NCBI RefSeq assembly: GCF_030406605.1
Contig: NZ_CP129104.1
Location: 3,238,687-3,302,686, forward strand
Length of the DNA: 64,000 bases
Direction: 5' to 3'
From: Curtobacterium sp. 458
GTDB lineage: Bacteria; Actinomycetota; Actinomycetes; Actinomycetales; Microbacteriaceae
Shown: one piece after another, positions 25,503-37,598 of the stretch
Layout: each line of letters starts with the position of its first letter
How positions within the stretch are numbered: the first letter of the stretch is position 1
The notes under the pieces: generated by a model
Database searches by the model: none
The model's input: only the letters and a program-made list of their open reading frames with translations
Told to the model about the DNA's origin: nothing
Made by a program: the position numbers and the translations under genes

Positions 25503-28196
25503 TCAGGCTGCTCCGACGGCGCTCCGCGTTCCAGTCGGCTCGTCGATGCGCGGACCGCCGTCGAGTGCCTGCATCGCACGGAACACCCGTTCGCAGTTGT
25601 GCTCGTCGCGCGTGACGAACGCCTCCCTGGTGCGTGCCTGGTGCACCGGGGCCGAGGTGTAGTCGGCAGCGCCGATCTGCTCGAGAGCCGCTTCCACCCC
25701 CGGGACGTCTTCCGCGACGGGTCCGAAGCCGTCCCGGGCGTAATCGAAGTACCCCCTGCGGCCGACGTGCGTCCCGTCGAAGAAAGAGGCTGCATCGAAC
25801 TGGAAGTACACCAGCGGCACGTCGAGGAACGCCGCCTCGAAGCCTAGGGATGAGTAGTCGGTGACCAACGCCGCGGCCCTCGCAAGAACGTCCTGGACGT
25901 TCTTCGTCGCGAAGTCCCAAACATCGACCCATGCTGGGATGTCGAAGTCGGGCAGGTAAGGCTGCATGTTCGGGTGCGGCATGAAGATGACCCGTTTCCC
26001 GGTACGCGCTGCTAGGTCACGGACACGTTCTGACCCGATGAGCGCGTTGTACTGCTTGGCGTAATCACTCACGAGGAACGCCGGGTTCTTCAACCGCTCG
26101 TTGCTGCCGGGAACCTGGACGCCAGCGAGCTTCTTCCGCCAGGTCGGCATGATGAGGATGAGGTCCTGGTCCTCGGGCACCGTCGATCGGCGCTTCCGCA
26201 AGAGTTCATCGTGCCGAGGGAAACCGGTCATCACGACCTCACGCTCGGTGAACGTGTAGGGCCCGTCCCCCGCGATGGACTGCTTCTCCTGCGGCGTCAC
26301 CGTCACGAAGAGCTCGGCTGGCTTGGCGTTCACCCAGCGGGAGATGTCGTAATTGGTCACGCCGTGCTGGAGCCAAGTGAACGTGAACCGCGGCTCGCCG
26401 TACCGTCGGCGGTCGAGCGGGCTCACCACGTAGACGTCGATGTGTGACGAGGCAAGGTGCTTGGCGTGGAGGAGGAGCTTCCGCCAATCACGACTCTTGT
26501 GCGCGACGAGGCGGAAGCCCTCGGCTTCGAGTCGTGCCCAATCCCTCGACTTCTCGTCGAGGACGAACCAGGCGTTGACCTCTGGGTGGTGATGCCGGAC
26601 CCATCGGTACAGGTGTTCCGCGTTGTCGTTCGCGTCGGTGTTGCGATCCATGAACACCCAGGCGTCCTGGAAGCGATCGCGGACGCTCTTTGCACGAACG
26701 GAGACCCCGAGGATGGCGTCTTCGAGCTTGCGCTTGTAGACCCCGCGCCGCGCCTTCCCGTACACGGCTGCAGCCGCTCGACGGAGGTGCCGCGTCGCCG
26801 GGGTGTCGACATCCGCCCACTTGTTCTCGAGTCGCTTGCGCTGCCCGAGGATCTGCGGCTTCAACTGCCGGAGCGTCAGCGCCTCGTCCGGCTCGTACCG
26901 CTCACCTCGCGTGAACGGGACCACACGGCCATCCACCCACAACCGCGTGAGCCGCGCTCGTTCGATCCAGAGGTGTCGCTGCCGTAGCACCGTGCGTCCG
27001 TAGAAGACGAAGTCCTGATCCTTCGCGTAGACGGGCTCTCCTTCGCGCCCGTCGACGACGATCCGCTCTGTCGGACGGTCACCAGTGAACCAATAGGTGA
27101 TCTTGACGTGCTGACGGACCTCGTCGACCCGCTCGAGTTTCGCGTAGGTCGGCCGTTCGGGCACCCCGGAGTACCCAACGAGCAGCGCCCGGCGGACGGC
27201 GAACTCGACCCACATGATGTCGAACGAATGGATTGCGTCGTCCGAGATCTTGCTGCGGATCGCCGCGACGAGCCGGTGGAACTCATCGAAGGTCGTCGGC
27301 GGGGCGAGGGCAGACGGAGAATTGAGCGCGCGCTCGTTCTTGAAGTACCAGAACAGGTCGTAGAGGACGGTGTTCTCGAGCCAGCGGGGCACGGAGCCGG
27401 CTCGTTCCGCCCGCTCCAGCAGGTCCAGGGCACCGTGACGGAGAACGTCCGTGTACTTGCCCGGGTGGTCGAAGTGCGTCTCCATCAACGATGTGCCGTC
27501 GCCACGCATCCGGTAGTGGTACTTCGCGGAGGCGAGGACTCCGATGTCGCTCTTCCCGGTCGCGAGCAGGTACCGCCCGATGAAGTGGGCGTCCTCGAAG
27601 ACGGGACGGACCCGCCCGTCGAACTCGATCCCGTGCGCTCGGACGTCGTCGAGCCGGAAGAACGCGGAGTTCACCGCGAGCTGGATGACCGGCTCCTGCT
27701 CAAGGTCGATGATCCGGGAACCCTTCGCGAACTTCATGCGCAAGGGATGGGTGTTCAGCAGCTCCTGTCCTTCGTTGAGTCGCATCTGGTGCGTCGCGAG
27801 CATGCCGACCCGGGGCGCTCCGTGCAGATCGATGAACTTCACGACTTCCTCGAAGTACCGGTCATCGAAGACATCGTCGGGATCGGCGAACGTCACCCAC
27901 TCGGCATCTACCAGCTCGATACCGGTGTTCCGGGCTGCCGCAACCCATGCATTCGCCTGCGTGGTCACCACGACGTGGTCTTCGCGCCCCGAGGCCCACC
28001 CGCGAAGGATCGCGAGACTGTCGTCGGTCGAGCCGTCGTCGACGAAGACGAGCTGCGTCTGCCGGAGCGGGTACGACTGGCGTTCGAGTGACGCGAGCAG
28101 GTCCGGGAGGAATCGCGCGACGTTGTACACGGCGAACACCGCGCCGACCTTGAAACGGTGCTGCGTCGGCGGCATGGCGGACGTCATCTCTGACAC
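25503..28196 (-). CDS. GT2-CDP-glycerol glycerophosphotransferase fusion (TagF-like)
   Basis: An 897-residue bifunctional protein. Residues about 15-260 are a GT2 domain (VGAVFAVYNVARFLPDLL, VFVDDGSTDDSL, FADPDDVFDD). A central unassigned stretch holds short basic segments. From about 540 the CDP-glycerol glycerophosphotransferase domain carries TFTWLQHGVTNYD, FPRHDELL, LIMPTWRKKL, FMPHPNMQPYLPDF and LVTDYSSLGFEA. TagF-type enzymes polymerise glycerol phosphate (or transfer another polyol phosphate) for teichoic acid. GTG 28196 has AGAGGGGA 6-7 nt upstream. It follows the TagGH-like exporter genes in one operon, which supports teichoic-acid-like chain synthesis. Confidence 0.88.
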   Translation of the reverse strand: MSEMTSAMPPTQHRFKVGAVFAVYNVARFLPDLLASLERQSYPLRQTQLVFVDDGSTDDSLAILRGWASGREDHVVVTTQANAWVAAARNTGIELVDAEWVTFADPDDVFDDRYFEEVVKFIDLHGAPRVGMLATHQMRLNEGQELLNTHPLRMKFAKGSRIIDLEQEPVIQLAVNSAFFRLDDVRAHGIEFDGRVRPVFEDAHFIGRYLLATGKSDIGVLASAKYHYRMRGDGTSLMETHFDHPGKYTDVLRHGALDLLERAERAGSVPRWLENTVLYDLFWYFKNERALNSPSALAPPTTFDEFHRLVAAIRSKISDDAIHSFDIMWVEFAVRRALLVGYSGVPERPTYAKLERVDEVRQHVKITYWFTGDRPTERIVVDGREGEPVYAKDQDFVFYGRTVLRQRHLWIERARLTRLWVDGRVVPFTRGERYEPDEALTLRQLKPQILGQRKRLENKWADVDTPATRHLRRAAAAVYGKARRGVYKRKLEDAILGVSVRAKSVRDRFQDAWVFMDRNTDANDNAEHLYRWVRHHHPEVNAWFVLDEKSRDWARLEAEGFRLVAHKSRDWRKLLLHAKHLASSHIDVYVVSPLDRRRYGEPRFTFTWLQHGVTNYDISRWVNAKPAELFVTVTPQEKQSIAGDGPYTFTEREVVMTGFPRHDELLRKRRSTVPEDQDLILIMPTWRKKLAGVQVPGSNERLKNPAFLVSDYAKQYNALIGSERVRDLAARTGKRVIFMPHPNMQPYLPDFDIPAWVDVWDFATKNVQDVLARAAALVTDYSSLGFEAAFLDVPLVYFQFDAASFFDGTHVGRRGYFDYARDGFGPVAEDVPGVEAALEQIGAADYTSAPVHQARTREAFVTRDEHNCERVFRAMQALDGGPRIDEPTGTRSAVGAA

Positions 28197-28226
28197 GGGT
28201 GTCCCCTCTTGCGGTCGAGCTCGCGC

Positions 28227-28955
28227 TCAGACGGTTTCGTTGTACGCCTTGACGACGTCGTCGGTCTTGCCGATCATCTTCAGCTCGCCCTCGTTGAGCC
28301 AAGCCACCTCGTCGCACATGTCCTTGACCGTGCTCATCGAGTGGGAGACGAGGATGACCGTGCGGCCCTCCTCCTTCATCTCCTTGAACTTGGTCCGGCA
28401 CCGCTTCTGGAACGTCGCGTCCCCCACGGCCAGCACCTCGTCCACGACCAGGATGTCCGGCGTCACGGCGACGGCCACGGAGAACCCGAGCCGCACGTAC
28501 ATGCCCGACGAGTAGTTCTTCACGGGCTGGTCGATGAAGTGGCCGACGCCGGAGAACGACACGATCTCGTCGAACTTCCGCGCGACCTCCTTGCGGCTCA
28601 TCCCGAGGATCGAACCGTTGAGGAAGACGTTCTCACGGCCGGACAGCTCCGGGTGGAAGCCGGACCCGACCTCGAGCAGCGACGCCTGCTTGCCGCGGGC
28701 GGTGATGGAGCCCTCCTCGGGCCAGAGGATCTTCGCGAGGCACTTGAGGAGCGTGGACTTGCCCGACCCGTTCTTGCCGATGAGGCCAAAGGTCGTGCCG
28801 TGCGGCACCTCGAACGAGACGTCCTTAAGGGCCCAGAAGTCCTCGTGCACGGACTTCTTCCCGCGCATCACCATGCTCTTCAGCGAGTCGTTCCGCTCGT
28901 GGTACATGCGGAACCGCTTGGAGACGTGTTCGACGGACACTGCAGCATCGGTCAC
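28227..28955 (-). CDS. tagH: ABC transporter ATP-binding protein, TagH/Wzt type
   Basis: The 242-residue ATPase powers export of lipid-linked wall polymer. It has Walker A GLIGKNGSGKST, the signature NYSSGMYVRLGFS, Walker B DILVVDEVLAVGD and switch histidine LVSHS. VPHGTTFGLIG and SGRENVFLNG are typical of the polysaccharide/teichoic-acid exporter branch. It lacks the C-terminal substrate-recognition domain of longer Wzt proteins. GTG 28955 overlaps the permease stop (GTGA). The gene symbol is by analogy with Bacillus TagH; the exact polymer is not proven. Confidence 0.92.
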   Translation of the reverse strand: MTDAAVSVEHVSKRFRMYHERNDSLKSMVMRGKKSVHEDFWALKDVSFEVPHGTTFGLIGKNGSGKSTLLKCLAKILWPEEGSITARGKQASLLEVGSGFHPELSGRENVFLNGSILGMSRKEVARKFDEIVSFSGVGHFIDQPVKNYSSGMYVRLGFSVAVAVTPDILVVDEVLAVGDATFQKRCRTKFKEMKEEGRTVILVSHSMSTVKDMCDEVAWLNEGELKMIGKTDDVVKAYNETV

Positions 28956-29773
28956 AGGAGTTCAGCCAGCTTCTTCTCGTTGCGGGAGAACACGAAGTAG
29001 CCGAGTGCGAGCGATGCGAAGCCTGCGATGGCGCACGCGACCAGGTCGGTCCAGTTCGGGAGGCGGTTGTCGTACATGAGGTTGCGGAAGACCTCGGAGA
29101 ACCGCTCGATGGGGTTGAGCTTGTAGACGTGGATGATCCACGGGTGCCCGGCCTTGTTCGCAGCATCCTCGACGAGCGACAGCGGGTAGATGATCGGCGA
29201 CAGGTACATCCACATCTGCAGGGCGATGCCGACGAGGTGCTGCATGTCGCGGAAGTGCACGTTGACGATCGACAGGATGAGCCCGAGGCCGGCGGCGAAC
29301 ATCGCGAGGAACACCATCGTGAGCGCGATGAGCGGGATGAACAACCAGAACTTGGAGCCGGCGATCGCGAGGGCGATGAGCAGGACGCCCATCTCGACGA
29401 CCCAGGTGAACCCGAAGGACCCGACGGCCGCGAGCGGCAGCGTCATCCGCGGGAAGTACACCTTCTTGATCAGCGACCCGTTCGACACGATCGAGGTCAT
29501 GCCGGAGTTGATGACGTTCCTGGCGAAGATCCACGGCAGCAGACCGCACATGAGCCAGAGGGGGTAGATGTTGAGCCCGCTGGGGTCACCGACCTCGAGC
29601 CGCGCCCGGAAGATGAACGAGTAGACGATGGTGTAGATCAGCATCGTCGCCAGCGGGTTGATGAGCGACCACAGCTGACCGAAGACGGTGCGGCGGTACT
29701 TGCCCTTCACCTCTCGTGCTGTGAGGTTCGCCAAGAGTTCCCGTGACGACACGAGCTCGTTCAGGTAGGACAT
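28952..29773 (-). CDS. tagG: ABC transporter permease, TagG/Wzm type
   Basis: A 273-residue membrane protein of the ABC-2 family with about six helices. Family blocks include YRRTVFGQLWSLINPLATM, VYFPRMTLPLAAVG, VHFRDMQHLVGI and MWMYLSPIIYPLS. With the ATPase encoded next it should form an exporter carrying undecaprenyl-linked wall polymer to the outer face. ATG 29773 (MSYLNEL) is chosen over the long frame start at 29881, because upstream residues lack homology. It is first gene of the minus-strand tagG-tagH-tagF-like operon, divergent from the GT4 gene at 29935. Confidence 0.92.
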   Translation of the reverse strand: MSYLNELVSSRELLANLTAREVKGKYRRTVFGQLWSLINPLATMLIYTIVYSFIFRARLEVGDPSGLNIYPLWLMCGLLPWIFARNVINSGMTSIVSNGSLIKKVYFPRMTLPLAAVGSFGFTWVVEMGVLLIALAIAGSKFWLFIPLIALTMVFLAMFAAGLGLILSIVNVHFRDMQHLVGIALQMWMYLSPIIYPLSLVEDAANKAGHPWIIHVYKLNPIERFSEVFRNLMYDNRLPNWTDLVACAIAGFASLALGYFVFSRNEKKLAELL

Positions 29774-29886
29774 GCTTGGGGCGAAGGCTCCTCCGGGGCG
29801 CGTTCGACCGCGCTCCTGATCGGTAGGGTGACGAGGTATTCTCGCACAGCCCGACCCCGAGCCTGGATGCCACGCCTGCAAGTCCG

Positions 29887-29904
29887 TTCATGTGACTGCA
29901 TGAA
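29887..29904. promoter_or_regulatory. Possible operator TTCATG-N6-CATGAA
   Basis: A perfect 6-6-6 inverted repeat lies 31-48 bp upstream of GTG 29935 and 114 bp upstream of tagG, over the expected -35 region of the glycosyltransferase promoter. Dyads of this size are typical of dimeric regulators. No regulator gene is adjacent. Confidence 0.4.
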
Positions 29905-29922
29905 GAACCCTCGGTGAACGCG

Positions 29923-29928
29923 TAGGCT
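29923..29928 (+). promoter_or_regulatory. -10 hexamer TAGGCT, leaderless start at 29935
   Basis: TAGGCT ends exactly 6 nt before GTG 29935 and there is no Shine-Dalgarno. Same spacing as at 18941 and 23751. Confidence 0.5.
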
Positions 29929-29934
29929 GTCCCG

Positions 29935-31305
29935 GTGCTCATCAGCTTCGTCAATCACTCGACGGCGCCTGTGAGCCTCGGGGGCGCAGAGCGGAGCCTG
30001 CTCAGGTTCGTCGAGGACTGGCAGGCCGCCGACCCGTCGATGCGTCCCACCTTCGTCACGAAGGCCCCCCGCGGGAAGTTCACCGCCGCGCTCGACGAGC
30101 GAGGCTGGGAGTACGCCGCGTTCCGGTACCGCGGCTGGGCCCTCCCGAGCCCCCAGCCGGCCCCCGCCGCGGAACGCGCGGCCTTCGCGACGGTCGACTA
30201 CGCCGCCGTGAACGCGATCATCCGGCTGTACGAGCGAGAGCGTCCCGACCTCGTCGTCACGAACACCCTCGTCGCCCCGTGGGCGTCCTTCGCCGCCGCC
30301 GTGCTCGGGATCCCCCAGGCGTGGTTCGTCCGCGAGTACGGCGACCTCGACCACGGCCTGCACTTCCAGACCGGACGCGCGGGCGTCCTCGGCGACATCG
30401 GCCTCATGGCGGGTGCCGTCGTCACGAACTCCGAGGCGATGCGCACGCACCTCGCGCAGTACATCCCGGACGAGAAGCTCTCGATCGCCTACCCGACCGT
30501 CGACACCGAGCGGCTGCTCGCCACGCGGTCGGACGCCCCCGCGGTCGCGCCGTTCCCGCAGGCCGAGCCCGGGCTCCGGATCACGGTCGTGGGCCGGGTG
30601 GAGGAGTCGAAGGGCCAGCACCGCGTCATCGACGCCCTCGGTCAGTTGCACGAGCGCGGCATCGCGGCGAGCGTCTGCTTCGTCGGCGGGTGGAAGCACC
30701 CCGGCGAGGACCAGCGCCTGACCGACCGCGCCCGCTCGCTCGGCGTCGCGGACCGCGTCGTGTTCGCCGGCGAGCAGGCCGCGCCGGCACCGTTCGTCGA
30801 GGCGGCCGACGTCTGCGTCACGCCGTCGACCATCGAGGCGTTCGGTCGCACCACGGCCGAGTACATGACGCTCGGCAAGCCCGTGGTCGCCACCCGCACC
30901 GGCGGCAGCGCCGAGCTCATCGAGCCCGGCGTCACCGGCATGCTCGTCGACGCGGACGACACGACGGCCCTCGCGGACGCCCTGGCGGCCTACGCAGCCG
31001 ACCCCGACTCGGCCGGGAGGCACGGTGCGGCTGCCCGGGACCGGCTCACGTCGGTCCTCGGTGCCGGCCACGACAACGCGGCCGCGATCGCCCGCCTGTC
31101 CGCCCTGGTCGGCACCGAGGGCTACCGACTCCCCCGGGCAGCGCGGTACTGGTTCGAGTTGCCCGGCGCGTACGCGTCCCTCGGCGCGACGAGCGCCCGT
31201 GCCGCGGTCGGTCTCCTCGCGAACCGCGTGCGGACCCGCAGCGGTGCGGTCGGCCGGATGCTGGCGCGGCCCGGTGCCGTGGTCCGGAAGCTGGTCCGCC
31301 GGTGA
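29935..31305 (+). CDS. GT4 glycosyltransferase
   Basis: A 456-residue GT-B retaining glycosyltransferase. The acceptor half starts LISFVNHSTAPVSLGGAERSL with PDLVVTNTLVAPWASFAA; the donor half has ITVVGRVEESKGQHRVIDAL, VCFVGGWKHPGEDQ and the GT4 signature region STIEAFGRTTAEYMTLGKPV with a Glu followed by ETGGSAELIEPG-like sequence. The last 70 residues are a basic, probably membrane-associating tail. GTG 29935 follows TAGGCT by 6 nt. Its stop overlaps the next gene (GTGA). Sugar specificity is unknown. Confidence 0.88.
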   Translation: MLISFVNHSTAPVSLGGAERSLLRFVEDWQAADPSMRPTFVTKAPRGKFTAALDERGWEYAAFRYRGWALPSPQPAPAAERAAFATVDYAAVNAIIRLYERERPDLVVTNTLVAPWASFAAAVLGIPQAWFVREYGDLDHGLHFQTGRAGVLGDIGLMAGAVVTNSEAMRTHLAQYIPDEKLSIAYPTVDTERLLATRSDAPAVAPFPQAEPGLRITVVGRVEESKGQHRVIDALGQLHERGIAASVCFVGGWKHPGEDQRLTDRARSLGVADRVVFAGEQAAPAPFVEAADVCVTPSTIEAFGRTTAEYMTLGKPVVATRTGGSAELIEPGVTGMLVDADDTTALADALAAYAADPDSAGRHGAAARDRLTSVLGAGHDNAAAIARLSALVGTEGYRLPRAARYWFELPGAYASLGATSARAAVGLLANRVRTRSGAVGRMLARPGAVVRKLVRR

Positions 31306-32756
31306 GCGCGGCACGTCGGCCGGTCACCATCGTCGTCCCGGTCTACGACGACCTGCCGGGCCTCGAGCGCTGCATCGAGGCGCTGCTCGAGACCGTCGAC
31401 TTCAGCGTCGACCGGGTGCTCCTCGCGAACGACGTCGGCCCGCGGGTCGACAAGATCGAGGCCCGCGTCCTGGAGCTCGTGGGCGACCACGCCGGCTTCG
31501 AGTACACGCGCAACGCGCGGAACCTCGGCTTCGTCGGCAACTGCAACCGCGCCGTGCTCGAACTCGACCAGACCGGCAACGACGTCCTGCTGCTGAACAG
31601 CGACACCGTGCCGCTGCCCGGCTTCCTCGACGAGATGACGGCCGTCCTCCAGGCGGACGACTCGATCGGCGTGGTGTGCGCGCGGAGCGACAACGCGACG
31701 ATCGCCTCCTACCCGTACGCACGGCGGAACCCGCGGGCGAGCCTCGCACCGCGACGCACCCGCGAGCTCCACGGCCGCACGAAGTACCTGCTGCCGCAGT
31801 ACACGGTCTCCCCCGTCGCGATGGGCTTCTGCTTCCTCATCCGCCGCGAGATGGTCGACCGCTTCGGCCTGTTCGACGACGTGTTCTCGCCGGGCTACGG
31901 CGAGGAGAACGACTTCTGCCTCCGCATCAACGAGTACGGTTTCCAGTCCGTCCTCGCGAACCGCGCCCTCGTCCTGCACACCGGGTCGACGAGCTTCAGC
32001 GGCGACCGGGGCCCGTCGCTGCGACTCGAGCACGAGCGCATCCTGCTCGAGCGGTACCCGTTCTACGCCGGCGCCGTCGCCCTGTTCCTCGCGCGCTACC
32101 GGGACGCGGTCGACGTGTTCGCCGACGCCTTCCTGCCGGACGACGACGTGGTCCGCGTCGCACTGCACCTCCCCGAGGCGCTCACCAGCAACGTCATCGA
32201 CCGCACGGACCAGATCCTCGCCGCGGCTCCCGACGACGTCGTCGTGACGCTCATCGTCGCGAAGCCGCAGCTCCGGACCGCGCGTCAGGCGTTCCCCGGC
32301 GCAGCGATCGCGGTCGGCGGACGCCCTCGACAGATCTTCGACGTCGCCATCGCGCTCGGAGCGCTGACGACCTTCGGACAGCTCTCGGCCTTGAACGCGA
32401 ACGCACCCCGGTGGATCCTGGTCGACCCCGTGTCGCAGGACGTCCGTTGGTCGCACGCCGTCTCGAACCACCGTGCGTCCGCGATCGACCGCATCCTGCG
32501 CCGCTTCGAGAACCGCAGCACGACCTGGACGACCGGCGAGGACCTCCTCAACCTCGTCCGCACCACCGCAGGGACGGAGATCGACGCGGCCGCACTGCGC
32601 GCGCGCTGGCACGCGGTGTCCGACATCGCGGAGGCGACGGGACTCCTCGTGCACCGTGCGACGGTGTCGATCCGTCGCCTCACGGCGCTCACCTTCGGTG
32701 CGCGCAACCCGCGGATCGCGCAGCGGTTGCGCGGGATCATCGGCCGCGGGGCCTGA
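31302..32756 (+). CDS. GT2 glycosyltransferase, paralogue of 14627-16081
   Basis: The 484-residue protein has a GT2 domain (about 1-270) with TIVVPVYDDLPGLERC, NLGFVGNCNRAV, LLLNSDTVPLPGF, ARSDNATIASYP, SPVAMGFCFLIRRE and PGYGEENDFCLRIN. All these blocks recur in the 484-residue product at 14627, so the two are duplicates that diverged, especially in the C-terminal 200 residues. It probably extends the same kind of glycan with a different acceptor. Coupled to the preceding GT4 gene by GTGA. A family palindrome (32820-32863) ends the unit. Confidence 0.88.
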   Translation: MSAARRPVTIVVPVYDDLPGLERCIEALLETVDFSVDRVLLANDVGPRVDKIEARVLELVGDHAGFEYTRNARNLGFVGNCNRAVLELDQTGNDVLLLNSDTVPLPGFLDEMTAVLQADDSIGVVCARSDNATIASYPYARRNPRASLAPRRTRELHGRTKYLLPQYTVSPVAMGFCFLIRREMVDRFGLFDDVFSPGYGEENDFCLRINEYGFQSVLANRALVLHTGSTSFSGDRGPSLRLEHERILLERYPFYAGAVALFLARYRDAVDVFADAFLPDDDVVRVALHLPEALTSNVIDRTDQILAAAPDDVVVTLIVAKPQLRTARQAFPGAAIAVGGRPRQIFDVAIALGALTTFGQLSALNANAPRWILVDPVSQDVRWSHAVSNHRASAIDRILRRFENRSTTWTTGEDLLNLVRTTAGTEIDAAALRARWHAVSDIAEATGLLVHRATVSIRRLTALTFGARNPRIAQRLRGIIGRGA

Positions 32757-32819
32757 CACCGACCGGCGCCGCTCGATCCGTCACCTGACGGCTTCGTCGC
32801 CTGACCGGCGGCCGGTCGC

Positions 32820-32863
32820 CGGACGGGAGGCCCGTGGCGGGCCCGCACCGCGCCTCCCGTCCG
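32820..32863. terminator. GGACGGGAGGC-family palindrome between convergent genes
   Basis: CGGACGGGAGGC (32820-32831) is perfectly inverted-repeated at 32852-32863, with further GC pairing inside. It lies between the GT2 stop (32756) and the phosphotransferase stop (32872), so it can serve both. Confidence 0.75.
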
Positions 32864-32871
32864 ATCGCTGG

Positions 32872-33669
32872 TCACGTGACCGCGTCGACCACCGGTCGGT
32901 GGTGCGCCGCCGCGGCCGCGTCCCACGCGCCCAGCAGGTGCAGCGTGGCGATGCGGAACACGAGGGCGCGGACCAGCAGTTGCGGCCAGTCGGCCGTGCC
33001 GTGGCCGAGCGTGTGCATGCGGGCCGTGGGCTTGCCGTGCCAGCACACGGCGTCGACGACGGCGACGGCCTCCCCGAAGGCGGCGGGCCGCCAGTACGGC
33101 GGCCAGTCGATGACGGCGGGCGGTGCGCCGGGTGCGAAGAGGACGTTGCCGAGCAGGTCGCCGTGCACGAGCTGCGACGGCAGGTCGACGGGGCGGAACG
33201 CCCGCGCGAGCCGGGCGAGCGTCGGGTCAGCCGGGAGCGGCAGCTCGCCCCACGCCATCCGGTCGGCACGCGACCAGGCGTCGCCGGAACGCTCCGACGC
33301 GCTGTCGTCGAGGAACGATGGCCGCTCGAGGTGCGCGATCGCCCGGTGGAAGGCGCGGCCGGCGTCGAGGACGTCCTCGACGCGGGAGGGGTCGGCACGG
33401 GCGTCGAGGTGTTCCCAGGCTTCCCAGCCGCCGGAGCGCCACGCGCCGTCGGCCGTCGCGACGGGGCGGGATGTGCGGAACGCCGGGGTGTGCGCGAGCG
33501 TCGCGAGGACCTCCGCGCGCCAGTCGGTCACCGTGGCGCCGTCGTCGGGCCGGAGCACGACGTCGCCCGCACGCCAGGTCAGCCCGCGGCCCCCGTCCAG
33601 CCGGACAGGAGTGACGCCGGCCACCCCGAACGCACGCAGGACGGCGGCGTCGGGGCGGTCAGGCGTCAC
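32872..33669 (-). CDS. Phosphotransferase-like protein, TIGR02569-type actinobacterial family
   Basis: A 265-residue protein resembling aminoglycoside/choline phosphotransferases but of an actinobacterial group without known function. The catalytic loop is LVHGDLLGNVLF and the metal-site Asp is in AVIDWPPYWRP (usual family pattern HGDxxxxN then IDW). The N-terminal ATP lobe is short and lacks an obvious lysine motif. The substrate is unknown; antibiotic resistance should not be inferred. Its start is 1 bp after the dnaE stop, so it probably rides on the dnaE transcript, and a palindrome follows. Confidence 0.78.
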   Translation of the reverse strand: MTPDRPDAAVLRAFGVAGVTPVRLDGGRGLTWRAGDVVLRPDDGATVTDWRAEVLATLAHTPAFRTSRPVATADGAWRSGGWEAWEHLDARADPSRVEDVLDAGRAFHRAIAHLERPSFLDDSASERSGDAWSRADRMAWGELPLPADPTLARLARAFRPVDLPSQLVHGDLLGNVLFAPGAPPAVIDWPPYWRPAAFGEAVAVVDAVCWHGKPTARMHTLGHGTADWPQLLVRALVFRIATLHLLGAWDAAAAAHHRPVVDAVT

Positions 33670-33670
33670 G

Positions 33671-37204
<3,534 letters not shown>

Positions 37205-37243
37205 GGAACCTCCGGTTCGCGGGAGCTGCTGCGGTGTGGGAAC

Positions 37244-37249
37244 AGCCTA
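37244..37249 (-). promoter_or_regulatory. -10 hexamer TAGGCT of dnaE
   Basis: TAGGCT on the minus strand is 39 nt before GTG 37204, with a GGAGG ribosome site between. Hexamer match only. Confidence 0.4.
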
Positions 37250-37325
37250 ACCGCGACCACCCACATCCACGGCGCGTCGGCGTGGCGGTGCGTGCGTGCA
37301 CGGCGACACGCGCGGGCACGCATCG

Positions 37326-37417
37326 CCGAGGTCGCACGACACGCCGCGTGCGTGCCGCCGAGGTCGCGCAGAGTGTCGCCTCGGACAGTCGAGAGCGACA
37401 CATTCTGCGACCCCGGC
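37326..37417. repeat. CCGAGGTCGCAC repeat with hairpin
   Basis: CGCCGAGGTCGCRC occurs at 37325-37338 and 37357-37370; the second copy can fold with GAGAGCGACAC and TGCGACCCCGGC (37391-37417). The opening GGTCGCACGACACGCCGC resembles the left end of the 85-bp elements. Related unit at 37599. Confidence 0.5.
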
Positions 37418-37500
37418 GAACGTGGTCGGGCGCGTCGGCCGCCAGCCGGCGCGTCGCCCTCCAGCCGGGCGCGGCGCAGGCCGGCAGGGCGCCCCGTTGA

Positions 37501-37544
37501 CGGACGGGAGGCGCGTGGCTGCCGGGCACCGCGCCTCCAGGCCG
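37501..37544. repeat. Degenerate GGACGGGAGGC palindrome
   Basis: CGGACGGGAGGCGCG (37501-37515) faces GCGCCTCC-AGGCCG (37531-37544); only the inner arms still pair well. A decayed copy of the terminator family. Confidence 0.5.
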
Positions 37545-37598
37545 TGGTCGCGCCGCGCCGCGCGGGCGCGACGCCGAGCGGTCCCGCCCCGGCGCCCA

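Noticed and set aside
31014..31030. GGGAGGCACGGTGC resembling the palindrome arm
   Set aside because: It lies inside the GT4 coding region and has no inverted partner, so it is a chance match.
32872..33669. Aminoglycoside resistance gene
   Set aside because: The fold is phosphotransferase-like, but the ATP lobe is short and the closest recognisable group is a chromosomal actinobacterial family with no known resistance role.
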